A DNA stretch of 25,074 nucleotides from DASQQQ01 sp036390995 (GTDB taxonomy: Bacteria > Actinomycetota > UBA4738 > HRBIN12). Where the stretch lies: the NCBI GenBank assembly GCA_036390995.1, contig DASWAT010000119.1:1-25074 (forward strand), given 5' to 3'. Each line of letters opens with the position of its first letter. Position 1 is the first letter of the stretch. The notes under the pieces are model-generated. The model did not search any database. It was not told where the DNA came from and saw only the letters and a program-made list of their open reading frames with translations. The position numbers and the translations under genes are program-made. Shown here piece by piece: positions 8,652-15,809 of the stretch.

Positions 8652-9583
8652 TGGCTCCCGAGGCCGGCGAGCCGCTGCTCGCGCTGGTCGGGCCCACCGC
8701 GGCGGGAAAGACCAAGGCCGGCGTGGCTGTCGCCGAGTCCCTGGACGCCGAGATCGTGTCGGTGGACTCGATGCTCGTGTACCGGGGCATGGACGTCGGG
8801 ACCGACAAGCCCGGACCGGCGGAGCGGGCCCGAGTGCCGCACCACCTGCTCGACGTGGCCGAGCCCGAGGATCCGTTCTCGGTGGCGCGCTTCCAGGCGC
8901 TGTCCCGCCTCGCGGTGGAGGAGATCCGAGGCCGCGCGCACCGGGTGTTGCTGGTGGGCGGCTCGGGCCTGTACTTCCGTGCGGTGGTCGACGACCTTGA
9001 GTTCCCGGGCACCGATCCCGCCGCGCGGCGCGAGCTGGAGATCCAGGCCGCGGCACTCGGCCCTGAGCGTTTGTACGCGCGGCTGGCTGGCCTGGACCCG
9101 GTGGCGGCGGATCGGATCGAGCCGGCGAACATCCGTCGCACCGTCCGGGCGCTGGAGGTCGCGGCCGTCACCGGCCGGCCGTTCTCCAGCTTCGCGGCGG
9201 CCTGGGATCGGTATCCGGCCGGGAAGGTGCGGGCCGCCGGGATCGATATCCCCCGGAACGTCCTGTCGCGCCGGATCGAGGCCCGCGTTCGGGCGATGGT
9301 GGACTCCGGGCTGGTCGAGGAGACGCGCGGGCTGCTCGAACGCGGCCTGTTCGGGTGGCTCACCGCGAGCCGGGCCATCGGGTACGCTGAATCCGCCCGG
9401 TATCTCGAGGGCGAGCTGTCGCTCGACGAGGCCGTGGCGCAGACGGTGAGACGAACGAAGGAGCTCGCGCGCCGCCAGATGGTGTGGTTCCGCCGTGATC
9501 CGCGGATCCGGTGGTTCCGTGCGGGCGCCGAGGGCGCGGCGTCGGTGGTGGACGAGCTGGTGGGGTACCTGAGCGGTGAGTGA
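8651..9583 (+). CDS. miaA: tRNA dimethylallyltransferase MiaA
   Basis: Transfers the dimethylallyl group from DMAPP to A37 of tRNAs reading UNN codons, the step before MiaB. The P-loop GPTAAGKT is at residues 14-21. DSMLVYRGMDVGTDKP follows near 37-52, then PHHLLDV, the LLVGGSGLYFRAVVD segment and a C-terminal RRQMVWFRRDPRIRWF stretch. Length is 310 aa, normal for the family. The ATG overlaps the miaB stop, and the gene's own end overlaps dapF by 8 bp. Translation of the whole run is probably coupled. Confidence 0.96.
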   Translation: MAPEAGEPLLALVGPTAAGKTKAGVAVAESLDAEIVSVDSMLVYRGMDVGTDKPGPAERARVPHHLLDVAEPEDPFSVARFQALSRLAVEEIRGRAHRVLLVGGSGLYFRAVVDDLEFPGTDPAARRELEIQAAALGPERLYARLAGLDPVAADRIEPANIRRTVRALEVAAVTGRPFSSFAAAWDRYPAGKVRAAGIDIPRNVLSRRIEARVRAMVDSGLVEETRGLLERGLFGWLTASRAIGYAESARYLEGELSLDEAVAQTVRRTKELARRQMVWFRRDPRIRWFRAGAEGAASVVDELVGYLSGE

Positions 9584-10448
9584 GCTTCGGGTCTGGAAGT
9601 ACCACGGGACGGGCAACGACTTCGTCATGCTCGAGGATCCCGAGGACCGGCGTCCGCTCTCCCCCCTGCTGGTGCGCGCGCTGTGCGACCGGCGGTTCGG
9701 GGTAGGGGCCGACGGTGTCATCCGCGTGGGCCGGGGCCGCGAGGACGCCGGGCGGCTGTTCATGGACTACTGGAACGCCGACGGCTCGGTGGCCGAGATG
9801 TGCGGCAACGGCATCCGGTGCCTCGGCAAGCTCGCGTTCGAGGCAGGGCTGACCAGCGCGACCGAGCTCGACGTCGAGACCCGGGCGGGGGTCAAGCACC
9901 TGTCCCTGCACGTCACCGGTACCACGGTGGAGGCGGCCACGGTCGGCATGGGCCCGCCCGCCTTCGAGCGCTCGCGGATCCCCATGACCGGTCCCCCGGA
10001 CGAGCGGTTCCTCGCCGAGCCGCTCGACGTGGACGGGCGCACGTGCAAGGCCTCGGCCGTCTCGATGGGCAACCCGCACCTCGTGCTGTTCGTGGAGGAG
10101 GATCCCGGGGACGTCGACGTCCAGGGCATGGGGCCGCGGCTCGAGCACCACGAGTGGTTCCCCGAGAAGACGAACGTCGAGTTCGTGGCGGTGGAGGATG
10201 GCGGACTGACGGTGCGGGTGTGGGAGCGGGGGGTCGGCGAGACCATGGCGTGCGGGACCGGGGCGTGCGCGGCCCTCGTGGCGGCGAACGAGGCCGGGAT
10301 GGTGCCGGCCCGGGCGACCGTCCGGTTCCCCGGGGGAACGCTGCTCGTGGAACGGACCGAGCTCGACGTCCTGCTGACGGGACCCGCGGAGCGGGTGTTC
10401 GAGGCGGTGCTGGACGAGGCGTGGCAACGGACGAGAGGAGTGGCATGA
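9576..10448 (+). CDS. dapF: Diaminopimelate epimerase
   Basis: Converts LL-diaminopimelate to meso-diaminopimelate for lysine and peptidoglycan. Both catalytic cysteines are present: C76 in MCGNGIRC and C226 in ACGTGACA. YHGTGNDFV near the N-terminus is the usual opening. Length is 290 aa. The start is GTG 9576, inside the end of miaA; no later in-frame start precedes the conserved N-terminus. The next gene is an LL-DAP aminotransferase that would supply its substrate, and the two overlap by 4 bp (ATGA). Confidence 0.96.
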   Translation: MSELRVWKYHGTGNDFVMLEDPEDRRPLSPLLVRALCDRRFGVGADGVIRVGRGREDAGRLFMDYWNADGSVAEMCGNGIRCLGKLAFEAGLTSATELDVETRAGVKHLSLHVTGTTVEAATVGMGPPAFERSRIPMTGPPDERFLAEPLDVDGRTCKASAVSMGNPHLVLFVEEDPGDVDVQGMGPRLEHHEWFPEKTNVEFVAVEDGGLTVRVWERGVGETMACGTGACAALVAANEAGMVPARATVRFPGGTLLVERTELDVLLTGPAERVFEAVLDEAWQRTRGVA

Positions 10449-11599
10449 GGATCGCCCGACGGATCGCTTCGCTTCCGCCGTACCTGTTCGCGACGCTGGA
10501 CGAGAAGCTCGCGGCCAAGCGGGCCGAAGGCGTCGACGTGATCTCGCTGGGCGTCGGCGACCCCGACATGCCCACGCCCGAGCACATCGTCGCGGCGATG
10601 CAGGAGGCGATCCACGACCCCGCCACCCACCAGTACCCCTCGTACTACGGCACGCTCGAGTTCCGGACGGCCGTGGCCGATTGGTACGGCCGTCGGTTCG
10701 GTGTCGAGCTCGACCCGAAGACCGAGGTGATCTCGCTGATCGGCTCGAAGGAGGGCGTGGCGCACCTGGCGTTCGCCTTCGTGGACCCCGGCGAGGAGGC
10801 CCTGGTCTCGGACCCCGGTTACCCCGTGTACGGGACCAGCACGCAGCTGGCCGGTGGGACGGCGGTGTCCCTGCCCCTCGTGGCCGACAACGGGTTCCTG
10901 CCCGATCTCGATGCCGCTCCGGTCTCGGAGCGGACGAAGCTCGCCTGGATCAACTTCCCCGGCAACCCCACCGGCGCCGTTGCCGAGCTCGGCTTCTTCG
11001 AGCGCGCCGTGGCCTGGGCCCGGGAGTATGACCTTCTGCTGGCGCACGACGCCGCGTACTCGGAGATCACGTTCGACGGCTTCGTGGCCCCTTCGCTCCT
11101 GCAAGTGCCTGGCGCCAAGGACGTCGCGATCGAGTTCAACTCGCTCTCGAAGTTCAACAACATGACCGGCTGGCGGGTCGGGTTCTGCGTAGGGAGCGCC
11201 GAAGCCATCCGCGCGCTCGGCGTCGTGAAGACGAACATCGACTCGGGGCTGTTCACCGCGATCCAGCGCGCCGGTATCACGGCGCTGACGGGTCCGCAGG
11301 ATCACGTCGAGTCGCTGCGAGCCACCTACCAACGGAGGCGCGACACGGTGGTGTCCGCCCTGAACGGGCTCGGGTGGTCCCTGAAGCCTCCGCTCGGCTC
11401 GATCTACGTGTGGCTGCCGACGCCGGAGGGACGATCGTCGGTCGAGTTCGCCGACCTGCTGTTGGACCGGGCCGGCGTCTTCGTTGCGCCGGGCAGTGGC
11501 TACGGACCGCACGGCGAGGGGTACGTGCGGATCTCGCTCACCGTGTCCGACGATCGCCTGGCCGAAGCCATGGAGCGGATCGGCGAGGCGCTCGGCTGA
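10445..11599 (+). CDS. dapL: LL-diaminopimelate aminotransferase (DapL-type)
   Basis: A fold-type I PLP aminotransferase of 384 aa. The opening LPPYLFATLDEK, GVGDPDMPTPEH, YPSYYGTLEFR and the long LIGSKEGVAHLAFAF segment match the DapL group from memory. The PLP lysine is about K236 in NSLSKFNNMTGWRVGF. The substrate-side pattern NFPGNPTGA is intact. DapL makes LL-DAP directly from tetrahydrodipicolinate. The adjacency to dapF supports this role, although related class I/II aminotransferases with other substrates cannot be fully excluded. Start is ATG 10445, overlapping the dapF stop; AGGAG at 10436-10440 precedes it. Confidence 0.88.
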   Translation: MRIARRIASLPPYLFATLDEKLAAKRAEGVDVISLGVGDPDMPTPEHIVAAMQEAIHDPATHQYPSYYGTLEFRTAVADWYGRRFGVELDPKTEVISLIGSKEGVAHLAFAFVDPGEEALVSDPGYPVYGTSTQLAGGTAVSLPLVADNGFLPDLDAAPVSERTKLAWINFPGNPTGAVAELGFFERAVAWAREYDLLLAHDAAYSEITFDGFVAPSLLQVPGAKDVAIEFNSLSKFNNMTGWRVGFCVGSAEAIRALGVVKTNIDSGLFTAIQRAGITALTGPQDHVESLRATYQRRRDTVVSALNGLGWSLKPPLGSIYVWLPTPEGRSSVEFADLLLDRAGVFVAPGSGYGPHGEGYVRISLTVSDDRLAEAMERIGEALG

Positions 11600-12921
11600 T
11601 GACCCAGGACGGCCGCCGTCGTGGGCGTGGGTTCCTGGAGTCGCCGCTGTCGGCCACCTGGACCCCGCGTGTCCGGGAGAAGGCCGTGCTCGTCGGCGTG
11701 GGTCACGGGATGGATCAGGCAGACCTGGACGAGCTCGCCGCGCTTGCGGACTCGGCCGGCGCGGAGCCGGTGGCCCGCGTGGTACAGACGCGTTCGGATC
11801 CGGATCCGGCGACGTTCGTGGGCAGGGGCAAGCTCGACGAGATCCACCGGGTGCTGCACGCCACCGGAGCCGACGCCGTGATCCTCGACGACGAGCTCAC
11901 CCCCGGCCAGCTCCGCAACCTGGAGGACCGGCTCGGGGCCAAGGTGGTGGACCGCACGGCACTCATCCTGGACATCTTCGCGCTGCACGCACGGAGCCGG
12001 GAGGGCAAGGCGCAGGTCGAGCTGGCGCAGCTGAGCTACCTGCTGCCGCGGCTCCGCGGGTGGGGTGAGGCCATGTCCCGGCTGGGCGGCGGCATCGGCA
12101 CGCGGGGTCCCGGCGAGACGAAGCTCGAGGTCGACCGCCAGCACATCAAACGGCGCATCACGAAGCTGAAGCGCGACATCAAGGACCTCGCGCGGACCCG
12201 CGACGTGAAGCGGGCCCGCCGCGAGCGCTCGGGCGTCCCGCAGATCGCGATCGCCGGCTACACGAACGCCGGGAAGTCAACCCTCATGAACGCGCTCACC
12301 GAAGCCGGGGTGTTGGTGGCGAACCAGCTGTTCGCCACGCTCGACCCCACCACGCGCCGCATCGAGCTTTCGAACGGGCGGCAGGCCGTGCTGTCGGACA
12401 CGGTGGGATTCGTGAGCAAGCTCCCGCATGACCTGGTGGAGGCCTTCCGCTCCACGCTCGAGGAGGTGACCCGGGCGGACCTGGTCCTGCACGTGGCCGA
12501 CGCGTCGTCGCCCGAGGTCACCCGGCAGGTGGAAGCGGTGCGGAGCGTCCTCGGCGAGATCGGAGCCGGTCGGATCCCCGAGGTGCTGGCTCTGAACAAG
12601 GTCGACTTGCTCTCCGAGGTCGACCGCGAACGGGTGGCCCGCCGGTTCCCGAACGCCGTCCAGGTGTCCGCGCTCGCCGGAGAAGGGCTCGGGGCCCTGG
12701 TGACCGCCGTGGCCGCCGCCGTGCCGCGCCCACCGGTGGAGGTGGCGCTGCTCGTCCCGTTCGGGCGCGAGGACGTCACCGCCCGCCTGTACCGAGACGG
12801 GGAGGTCCTGTCCGAGGAGGCCAGGGACGACGGCACGTACGTGCGGGCCCGGGTCGGCGAGCGGGAGCTCGCGGCGGTCTCCGAGCTGGTGATCGAGCCT
12901 CCCCGCACCCGCGCCGGCTGA
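11599..12921 (+). CDS. hflX: GTPase HflX
   Basis: Ribosome-associated GTPase that splits or rescues stalled 70S ribosomes under stress. The protein is 440 aa. It has the HflX N-terminal domain (with DPATFVGRGKLDEI) and the GGIGTRGPGETKLEVDR linker. The G domain carries G1 GYTNAGKST near residue 220, G3 DTVGF near 267 and G4 NKVD near 333. A short C-terminal domain follows. The ATG overlaps the stop of the aminotransferase gene (TGATG). It is the last gene of the rightward run and is convergent with the SIS gene 23 bp away. The call is secure. Confidence 0.95.
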   Translation: MTQDGRRRGRGFLESPLSATWTPRVREKAVLVGVGHGMDQADLDELAALADSAGAEPVARVVQTRSDPDPATFVGRGKLDEIHRVLHATGADAVILDDELTPGQLRNLEDRLGAKVVDRTALILDIFALHARSREGKAQVELAQLSYLLPRLRGWGEAMSRLGGGIGTRGPGETKLEVDRQHIKRRITKLKRDIKDLARTRDVKRARRERSGVPQIAIAGYTNAGKSTLMNALTEAGVLVANQLFATLDPTTRRIELSNGRQAVLSDTVGFVSKLPHDLVEAFRSTLEEVTRADLVLHVADASSPEVTRQVEAVRSVLGEIGAGRIPEVLALNKVDLLSEVDRERVARRFPNAVQVSALAGEGLGALVTAVAAAVPRPPVEVALLVPFGREDVTARLYRDGEVLSEEARDDGTYVRARVGERELAAVSELVIEPPRTRAG

Positions 12922-12924
12922 CCC

Positions 12925-12942
12925 GGCGGGATCCGATCCGCC
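12925..12942. terminator. Possible bidirectional hairpin between hflX and SIS gene
   Basis: GGCGG at 12925-12929 can pair with CCGCC at 12938-12942 around an 8-nt loop in the 23-bp convergent gap. There is no T-tract on either side, so termination is only a suggestion based on position. Confidence 0.3.
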
Positions 12943-12944
12943 GC

Positions 12945-13928
12945 CTACGGGTGCTTTGGAGCGCCGACGGCCCACAGGGCGTCCTGGGCCCAGGCGCCGG
13001 TGATGACCACGTCGGGGTTCTTGGCACGCTCGGCGGCCAGGCGGAGCGCCAGCAGCTGCAGCCGCGCCGTGAGGGGGATCTGGGCGAGGATCGTGGGCAG
13101 CCCCGCGGTCTCGGTGAGGCGGGTGACCAGGACGCCTTCGGCCTCGGCCGCTCTCGCGACCGCCTCCACGAGGCCGTCGGTGTCCGGCGGAGCGACCGCC
13201 ACGAGGTGGTCGTTCTCGTTCAGCGGGACCGCCGAGCCGTGGAGCAGGTACTCGACGTCGTAGCCCTCGGCGAGGAAACGGGAGCCCTCGCGGATCTTCA
13301 GTGCGCCTTCGCGCGCCGTCACGGAGCCGGGCCCCTCGCCGTACAGGAGGATCAGTCGTGGGGGGGTCGGGATGGTCTCGGTCCCTGGGTACGCGATCGC
13401 GTCGCGTACCGCTCCGGGAACCCGGGCGATGGCGTCAGGAGCGAAGTCCGCAGCGCCGAGTTCATGGGCGATCCTGGCCAGGAGCAGCAGCACGGCCGTG
13501 TAGCTGACCGTGTAGGTGTGCGACTGCTCCTGCGACACGGTCTCGAGCGAGTTCGCAAGGCCGCCGCCCTGCCGGGTGATGGCCACCACCCGCAGGCCGG
13601 CGTCCCGTGCCTGTGCGTACGCGGCATATGCGTACGCGGTCTCCTGGCCGGCGTTGTGGCTGATCACGATCACGCCGTCCTGGGGATGCACCGGGGGGGC
13701 CCAGTTCACGAAGTGCATGGAGGGCACGGCCTGGGCTCCCCGGCCGGCCTGGTGGAGCATGGATGCACCCAGCTCCGCCGCGTGGAAGCTCGTGCCGGTG
13801 CCCACGAGCCAGATCCGCCGGCACTGCCGGAGCCGCTCGACGACATCGTGCGGAAGGGGTTGGGAGGCAAGTCGTTCGAGCTCGTCGGGTTGGGAACGGA
13901 TGGCGTGCTCCAGCGCGGTGTCGGTCAC
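12945..13928 (-). CDS. SIS-domain sugar-phosphate isomerase-like protein
   Basis: A 327-aa protein with two SIS (sugar isomerase) domains like the isomerase half of GlmS, but without the glutaminase domain. The first SIS site shows LVGTGTSFHAAELGASM near residues 41-57 and VIVISHNAGQE near 86-96. The second shows LLYGEGPGSVTAREGALKIRE followed by YDVEYLLHGS. Relatives include FrlB/AgaS-type deaminases and GlmS-like isomerases; the substrate cannot be read from sequence. The start is GTG 13926-13928 with GGGGAGG upstream. It lies 38 bp after the lexA stop on the same strand, so it may be co-transcribed with lexA. No extra SOS box was seen in front of it. Confidence 0.85.
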   Translation of the reverse strand: MTDTALEHAIRSQPDELERLASQPLPHDVVERLRQCRRIWLVGTGTSFHAAELGASMLHQAGRGAQAVPSMHFVNWAPPVHPQDGVIVISHNAGQETAYAYAAYAQARDAGLRVVAITRQGGGLANSLETVSQEQSHTYTVSYTAVLLLLARIAHELGAADFAPDAIARVPGAVRDAIAYPGTETIPTPPRLILLYGEGPGSVTAREGALKIREGSRFLAEGYDVEYLLHGSAVPLNENDHLVAVAPPDTDGLVEAVARAAEAEGVLVTRLTETAGLPTILAQIPLTARLQLLALRLAAERAKNPDVVITGAWAQDALWAVGAPKHP

Positions 13929-13966
13929 GTCTGTGGGCCTCCCCTGGTCGGCGCTCGGGAGGGAGC

Positions 13967-14581
13967 CTAAAGCTTCCGGAGAACCGCCACCACTTTGCCC
14001 GCGATCCGGCCGTCACGCATCTCGAACGGTGACATCGCAGGGTTCTCGGGAACGAGCATGACGCGGGCCCCCCGGCGCTGCAGACGCTTCACCGTCGCCT
14101 CGTCCTCGGCCGGCCCCGGAAGGACGGCTGCCACCACGTCGCCGTCGTCCGCGTCGTCCTGGCGGCGCACCACCACCACGTCGCCGTCCAGGATGCCGGC
14201 CCCGATCATCGAATCGCCGGCGACCCGGAGCGCGAAGTGCTCGGCGCCGTCCACGAACCCCATCGGGACGGTCAGGTAGTCCTCGACGTTCTGCTCGGCC
14301 AGGACCGGAGCCCCGGCGGCGATCCGGCCGACGAGCGGGACCACGGCGCCCTCGGCGCGCGGGAAGTCGGGCTCGGAGAGGGTGACCGCCCTCGGCTTCG
14401 TGGGGTCACGGTGCAGCACGCCCTTGCGCTCCAGGTTGGCCAGCTGGCTGTGCACGCTGGAAGAGGAGGTGAGGCCCACCGCCTCCCCGATCTCGCGGAC
14501 GGTGGGGGGGTAGCCACGCTCCCGGACGGTGCTCTGGATGAACTCGAGGATCCTGCGCTGCCTCGGCGTCAGGTCGTTCAT
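13967..14581 (-). CDS. lexA: SOS repressor LexA
   Basis: The SOS regulator, 204 aa. An N-terminal winged helix (residues 1-65: LTPRQRRILEFI, GYPPTVREIGEAVGLTSSSSV) contacts the TCGAAC-type operator. The C-terminal S24 peptidase-like half has the Ala89-Gly90 scissile bond in GRIAAGAP. The catalytic Ser is 124 (AGDSMI) and the catalytic Lys is 165 (ATVKRL). All parts needed for RecA-stimulated self-cleavage are present. The start is ATG 14579-14581. It is divergent from the LysM gene across three SOS boxes, one of which overlaps its own predicted -35, so it is autoregulated. A SIS-domain gene follows. Confidence 0.97.
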   Translation of the reverse strand: MNDLTPRQRRILEFIQSTVRERGYPPTVREIGEAVGLTSSSSVHSQLANLERKGVLHRDPTKPRAVTLSEPDFPRAEGAVVPLVGRIAAGAPVLAEQNVEDYLTVPMGFVDGAEHFALRVAGDSMIGAGILDGDVVVVRRQDDADDGDVVAAVLPGPAEDEATVKRLQRRGARVMLVPENPAMSPFEMRDGRIAGKVVAVLRKL

Positions 14582-14682
14582 GTCCGGCTCCCTGGTCGTC
14601 TCGGTCGGGTTCCGCGGTGGGGATCTCCCCCGCCACCGGCTCCCGGGCCGGCGGCCTGTCAGACCCCGCTCCTAGGCTGGGG

Positions 14683-14711
14683 ACGGTAGCACGGAAACGA
14701 GGGTGGTTCAA
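14683..14711 (-). promoter_or_regulatory. lexA promoter
   Basis: Read on the minus strand: -35 TTGAAC (plus coordinates 14706-14711) and -10 TACCGT (14683-14688) with a 17-bp spacer. The -35 overlaps the left part of SOS box 1 (14708-14723). The leader to the lexA ATG would be about 95 nt. The hexamers are inferred from spacing and sequence. Confidence 0.6.
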
Positions 14712-14723
14712 ACATATGTTCGG
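14708..14723. promoter_or_regulatory. LexA (SOS) box 1
   Basis: TCAAACATATGTTCGG differs from TCGAAC-N4-GTTCGA at two positions. It overlaps the -35 of the leftward lexA promoter and is the likely autoregulatory operator. Confidence 0.8.
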
Positions 14724-14725
14724 TC

Positions 14726-14753
14726 TTGACTTCGAACAGGGGTTCGCTAGGAT
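14726..14753 (+). promoter_or_regulatory. LysM-gene promoter with nested LexA box 2
   Basis: TTGACT at 14726-14731 and TAGGAT at 14748-14753 have a 16-bp spacer. The spacer is exactly the LexA box TCGAACAGGGGTTCGC (14732-14747, one mismatch). The design is nearly the same as at recA. The predicted start of transcription falls near 14760, at the ATG of the LysM gene, which suggests a leaderless mRNA. Confidence 0.8.
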
Positions 14754-14760
14754 GGCCTCC

Positions 14761-15051
14761 ATGAGTCGAACACGTGTTCGACGCAGACGGTTCCTGGCGG
14801 CGGCGATCGCTGCCGGACTCGGAGCCGTGCTCGCGGGGCCGCTCGCGCATGCGATCTCGGCCCCCCGGGCGATGCCGGTGGCCCAGCATCGATACGTGAT
14901 CCGCACCGGCGACACGCTGTGGTCGATCGCCCGAACCGTGTCGCCCGGATCGGATCCGCGACCGGTCGTGGACGCCATCGCCGCGACCAACGGGGTCGAT
15001 CCGGGAGCGTTGATCCCCGGAAGGACGCTGGTCGTCCCGGCAGCGGGATAG
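14761..15051 (+). CDS. LysM-domain protein, probable SOS cell-division suppressor
   Basis: A 96-aa secreted or anchored protein: a very basic start (SRTRVRRRR), a hydrophobic segment at about residues 11-33 ending LAHA-like for cleavage or anchoring, then one LysM domain at about 42-94 (YVIRTGDTLWSIAR to LVVPAAG). LysM binds peptidoglycan. Small LysM proteins divergent from lexA include YneA of Bacillus and Rv2719c of mycobacteria, which block division or act on the wall during SOS. The lexA / LysM / nrdR order is the same as in mycobacteria. I chose ATG 14761 because the predicted promoter would start transcription there; ATG 14752 is an in-frame alternative. The function is inferred from synteny, domain and SOS boxes. 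Confidence 0.85.
   Translation: MSRTRVRRRRFLAAAIAAGLGAVLAGPLAHAISAPRAMPVAQHRYVIRTGDTLWSIARTVSPGSDPRPVVDAIAATNGVDPGALIPGRTLVVPAAG
14766..14781. promoter_or_regulatory. LexA (SOS) box 3, inside the LysM coding start
   Basis: A perfect TCGAACACGTGTTCGA, identical to the recA operator, starts 5 nt after the first base of the ATG at 14761. It therefore also encodes part of the basic N-terminus (S-R-T-R-V-R). Confidence 0.9.
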
Positions 15052-15105
15052 CCCTGCCTGCCTGACTCCGGGCGGGTCACCCCAGGCCGTGGCGGCGCCT
15101 CGCGG

Positions 15106-15134
15106 TTGACGCTCCCATATCTGGCGGGTAGCGT
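15106..15134 (+). promoter_or_regulatory. nrdR promoter
   Basis: TTGACG at 15106-15111 and TAGCGT at 15129-15134 with a 17-bp spacer. The predicted start is near 15141, directly before an NrdR-like box. Inferred from sequence. Confidence 0.55.
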
Positions 15135-15141
15135 CCGATCG

Positions 15142-15159
15142 ACCACTACATCTTGTGGT
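15142..15159. promoter_or_regulatory. NrdR box upstream of nrdR
   Basis: ACCACTACATCTTGTGGT is an imperfect palindrome with the CACTA...TGTGG pattern of NrdR boxes. It sits at the predicted transcription start and 7 nt before the nrdR ATG, as expected for autorepression. Confidence 0.6.
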
Positions 15160-15165
15160 GATGCG

Positions 15166-15642
15166 ATGCGCTGTCCCTGGTGCGGACACGAACAGGACAA
15201 GGTCGTCGACTCCCGCTCCGCCGAGCGGGGCGGCGCGATCCGCCGCCGGCGCGAGTGCCTGTCCTGCCGACGCCGCTACACCACGTTCGAACGGATCGAA
15301 GACGTGGGCCTGCTTGTCGTGAAGCGCGACGGCTCCCGCGAGCCGTACCTGCGCGAGAAGGTGGTCGCGGGGATCCGCAAGGCCATCGTGAACCGCCCGG
15401 TCACCGACGAGCAGGTAGCCGGGGTTGCCCAGCGGGTGGAGGAGCGCCTTCGGCGCCGAGGCCCGTCGGTGACCTCCCAGCAGGTCGGCGTGGAGGTCCT
15501 CACCGAGCTCAAGAAGCTCGACCAGGTCGCGTATATCCGCTTCGCCAGCGTGTACAAGGACTTCCAGGCGCTGACCGACTTCGAGCGCGAGCTCGGGCAG
15601 CTGCTCCAGAAGAAGGTCGCCGCCAAGCCCCGGGCGCGCTGA
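15166..15642 (+). CDS. nrdR: Transcriptional repressor NrdR
   Basis: ATP/dATP-sensing repressor of ribonucleotide reductase genes, 158 aa. A zinc ribbon uses C3, C6, C31 and C34 (MRCPWCGHEQDKVVDSR ... ECLSCRRRYTTFERIE). An ATP-cone domain follows from about residue 49 (VVKRDGSREPYLREKV) to 139. The start is ATG 15166, which puts the zinc ribbon at the N-terminus as in all family members. It lies between the SOS-controlled LysM gene and its probable target nrdJ, with NrdR-like boxes before both itself and nrdJ. Confidence 0.97.
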   Translation: MRCPWCGHEQDKVVDSRSAERGGAIRRRRECLSCRRRYTTFERIEDVGLLVVKRDGSREPYLREKVVAGIRKAIVNRPVTDEQVAGVAQRVEERLRRRGPSVTSQQVGVEVLTELKKLDQVAYIRFASVYKDFQALTDFERELGQLLQKKVAAKPRAR

Positions 15643-15668
15643 CCAGCGCGAACGGTCTGAGCTACAAT
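15639..15668 (+). promoter_or_regulatory. Possible nrdJ promoter
   Basis: CTGACC (15639-15644) and TACAAT (15663-15668) are separated by 18 bp. The -10 is overlapped by NrdR box 1, so repressor binding would occlude it. The -35 match is moderate and includes the nrdR stop codon. Confidence 0.45.
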
Positions 15669-15677
15669 ATGTTGTGG
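15662..15677. promoter_or_regulatory. NrdR box 1 upstream of nrdJ
   Basis: CTACAATATGTTGTGG is a good palindrome (12 of 16 positions symmetric) that matches the NrdR consensus ACACWATATAWWGTGT in type. It starts 32 bp before box 2, that is, about three helical turns. Confidence 0.65.
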
Positions 15678-15693
15678 TCGAAGGGTACGCGAA

Positions 15694-15709
15694 CCACTAG
15701 ATATCCGGT
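15694..15709. promoter_or_regulatory. NrdR box 2 upstream of nrdJ
   Basis: CCACTAGATATCCGGT matches about 11 of 16 consensus positions. It is weaker than box 1, but the paired spacing is typical for NrdR targets. Confidence 0.5.
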
Positions 15710-15791
15710 CGGCGGCCCTTGACGCCCGGGGTGGCCGGGTGCAGAATTCCAAGGCTGTGATTCCAAGGACGACACTTCCCCACGGACCTGC

Positions 15792-15807
15792 GGAAAGGGG
15801 GCTTTCC
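15792..15807 (+). promoter_or_regulatory. Hairpin overlapping the nrdJ ribosome binding site
   Basis: GGAAAG (15792-15797) and CTTTCC (15802-15807) form a perfect 6-bp stem with a GGGG loop, ending 2 nt before the GTG start. The purine strand and loop contain the only plausible Shine-Dalgarno sequence, so folding could limit translation. Confidence 0.4.
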
Positions 15808-15809
15808 CT

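Noticed and set aside
15643..15809. Cobalamin riboswitch before the B12-dependent reductase
   Set aside because: No B12-box (GCCACTG-type) or matching structure was seen. NrdR boxes explain the region better, and such riboswitches usually control the B12-independent enzymes.
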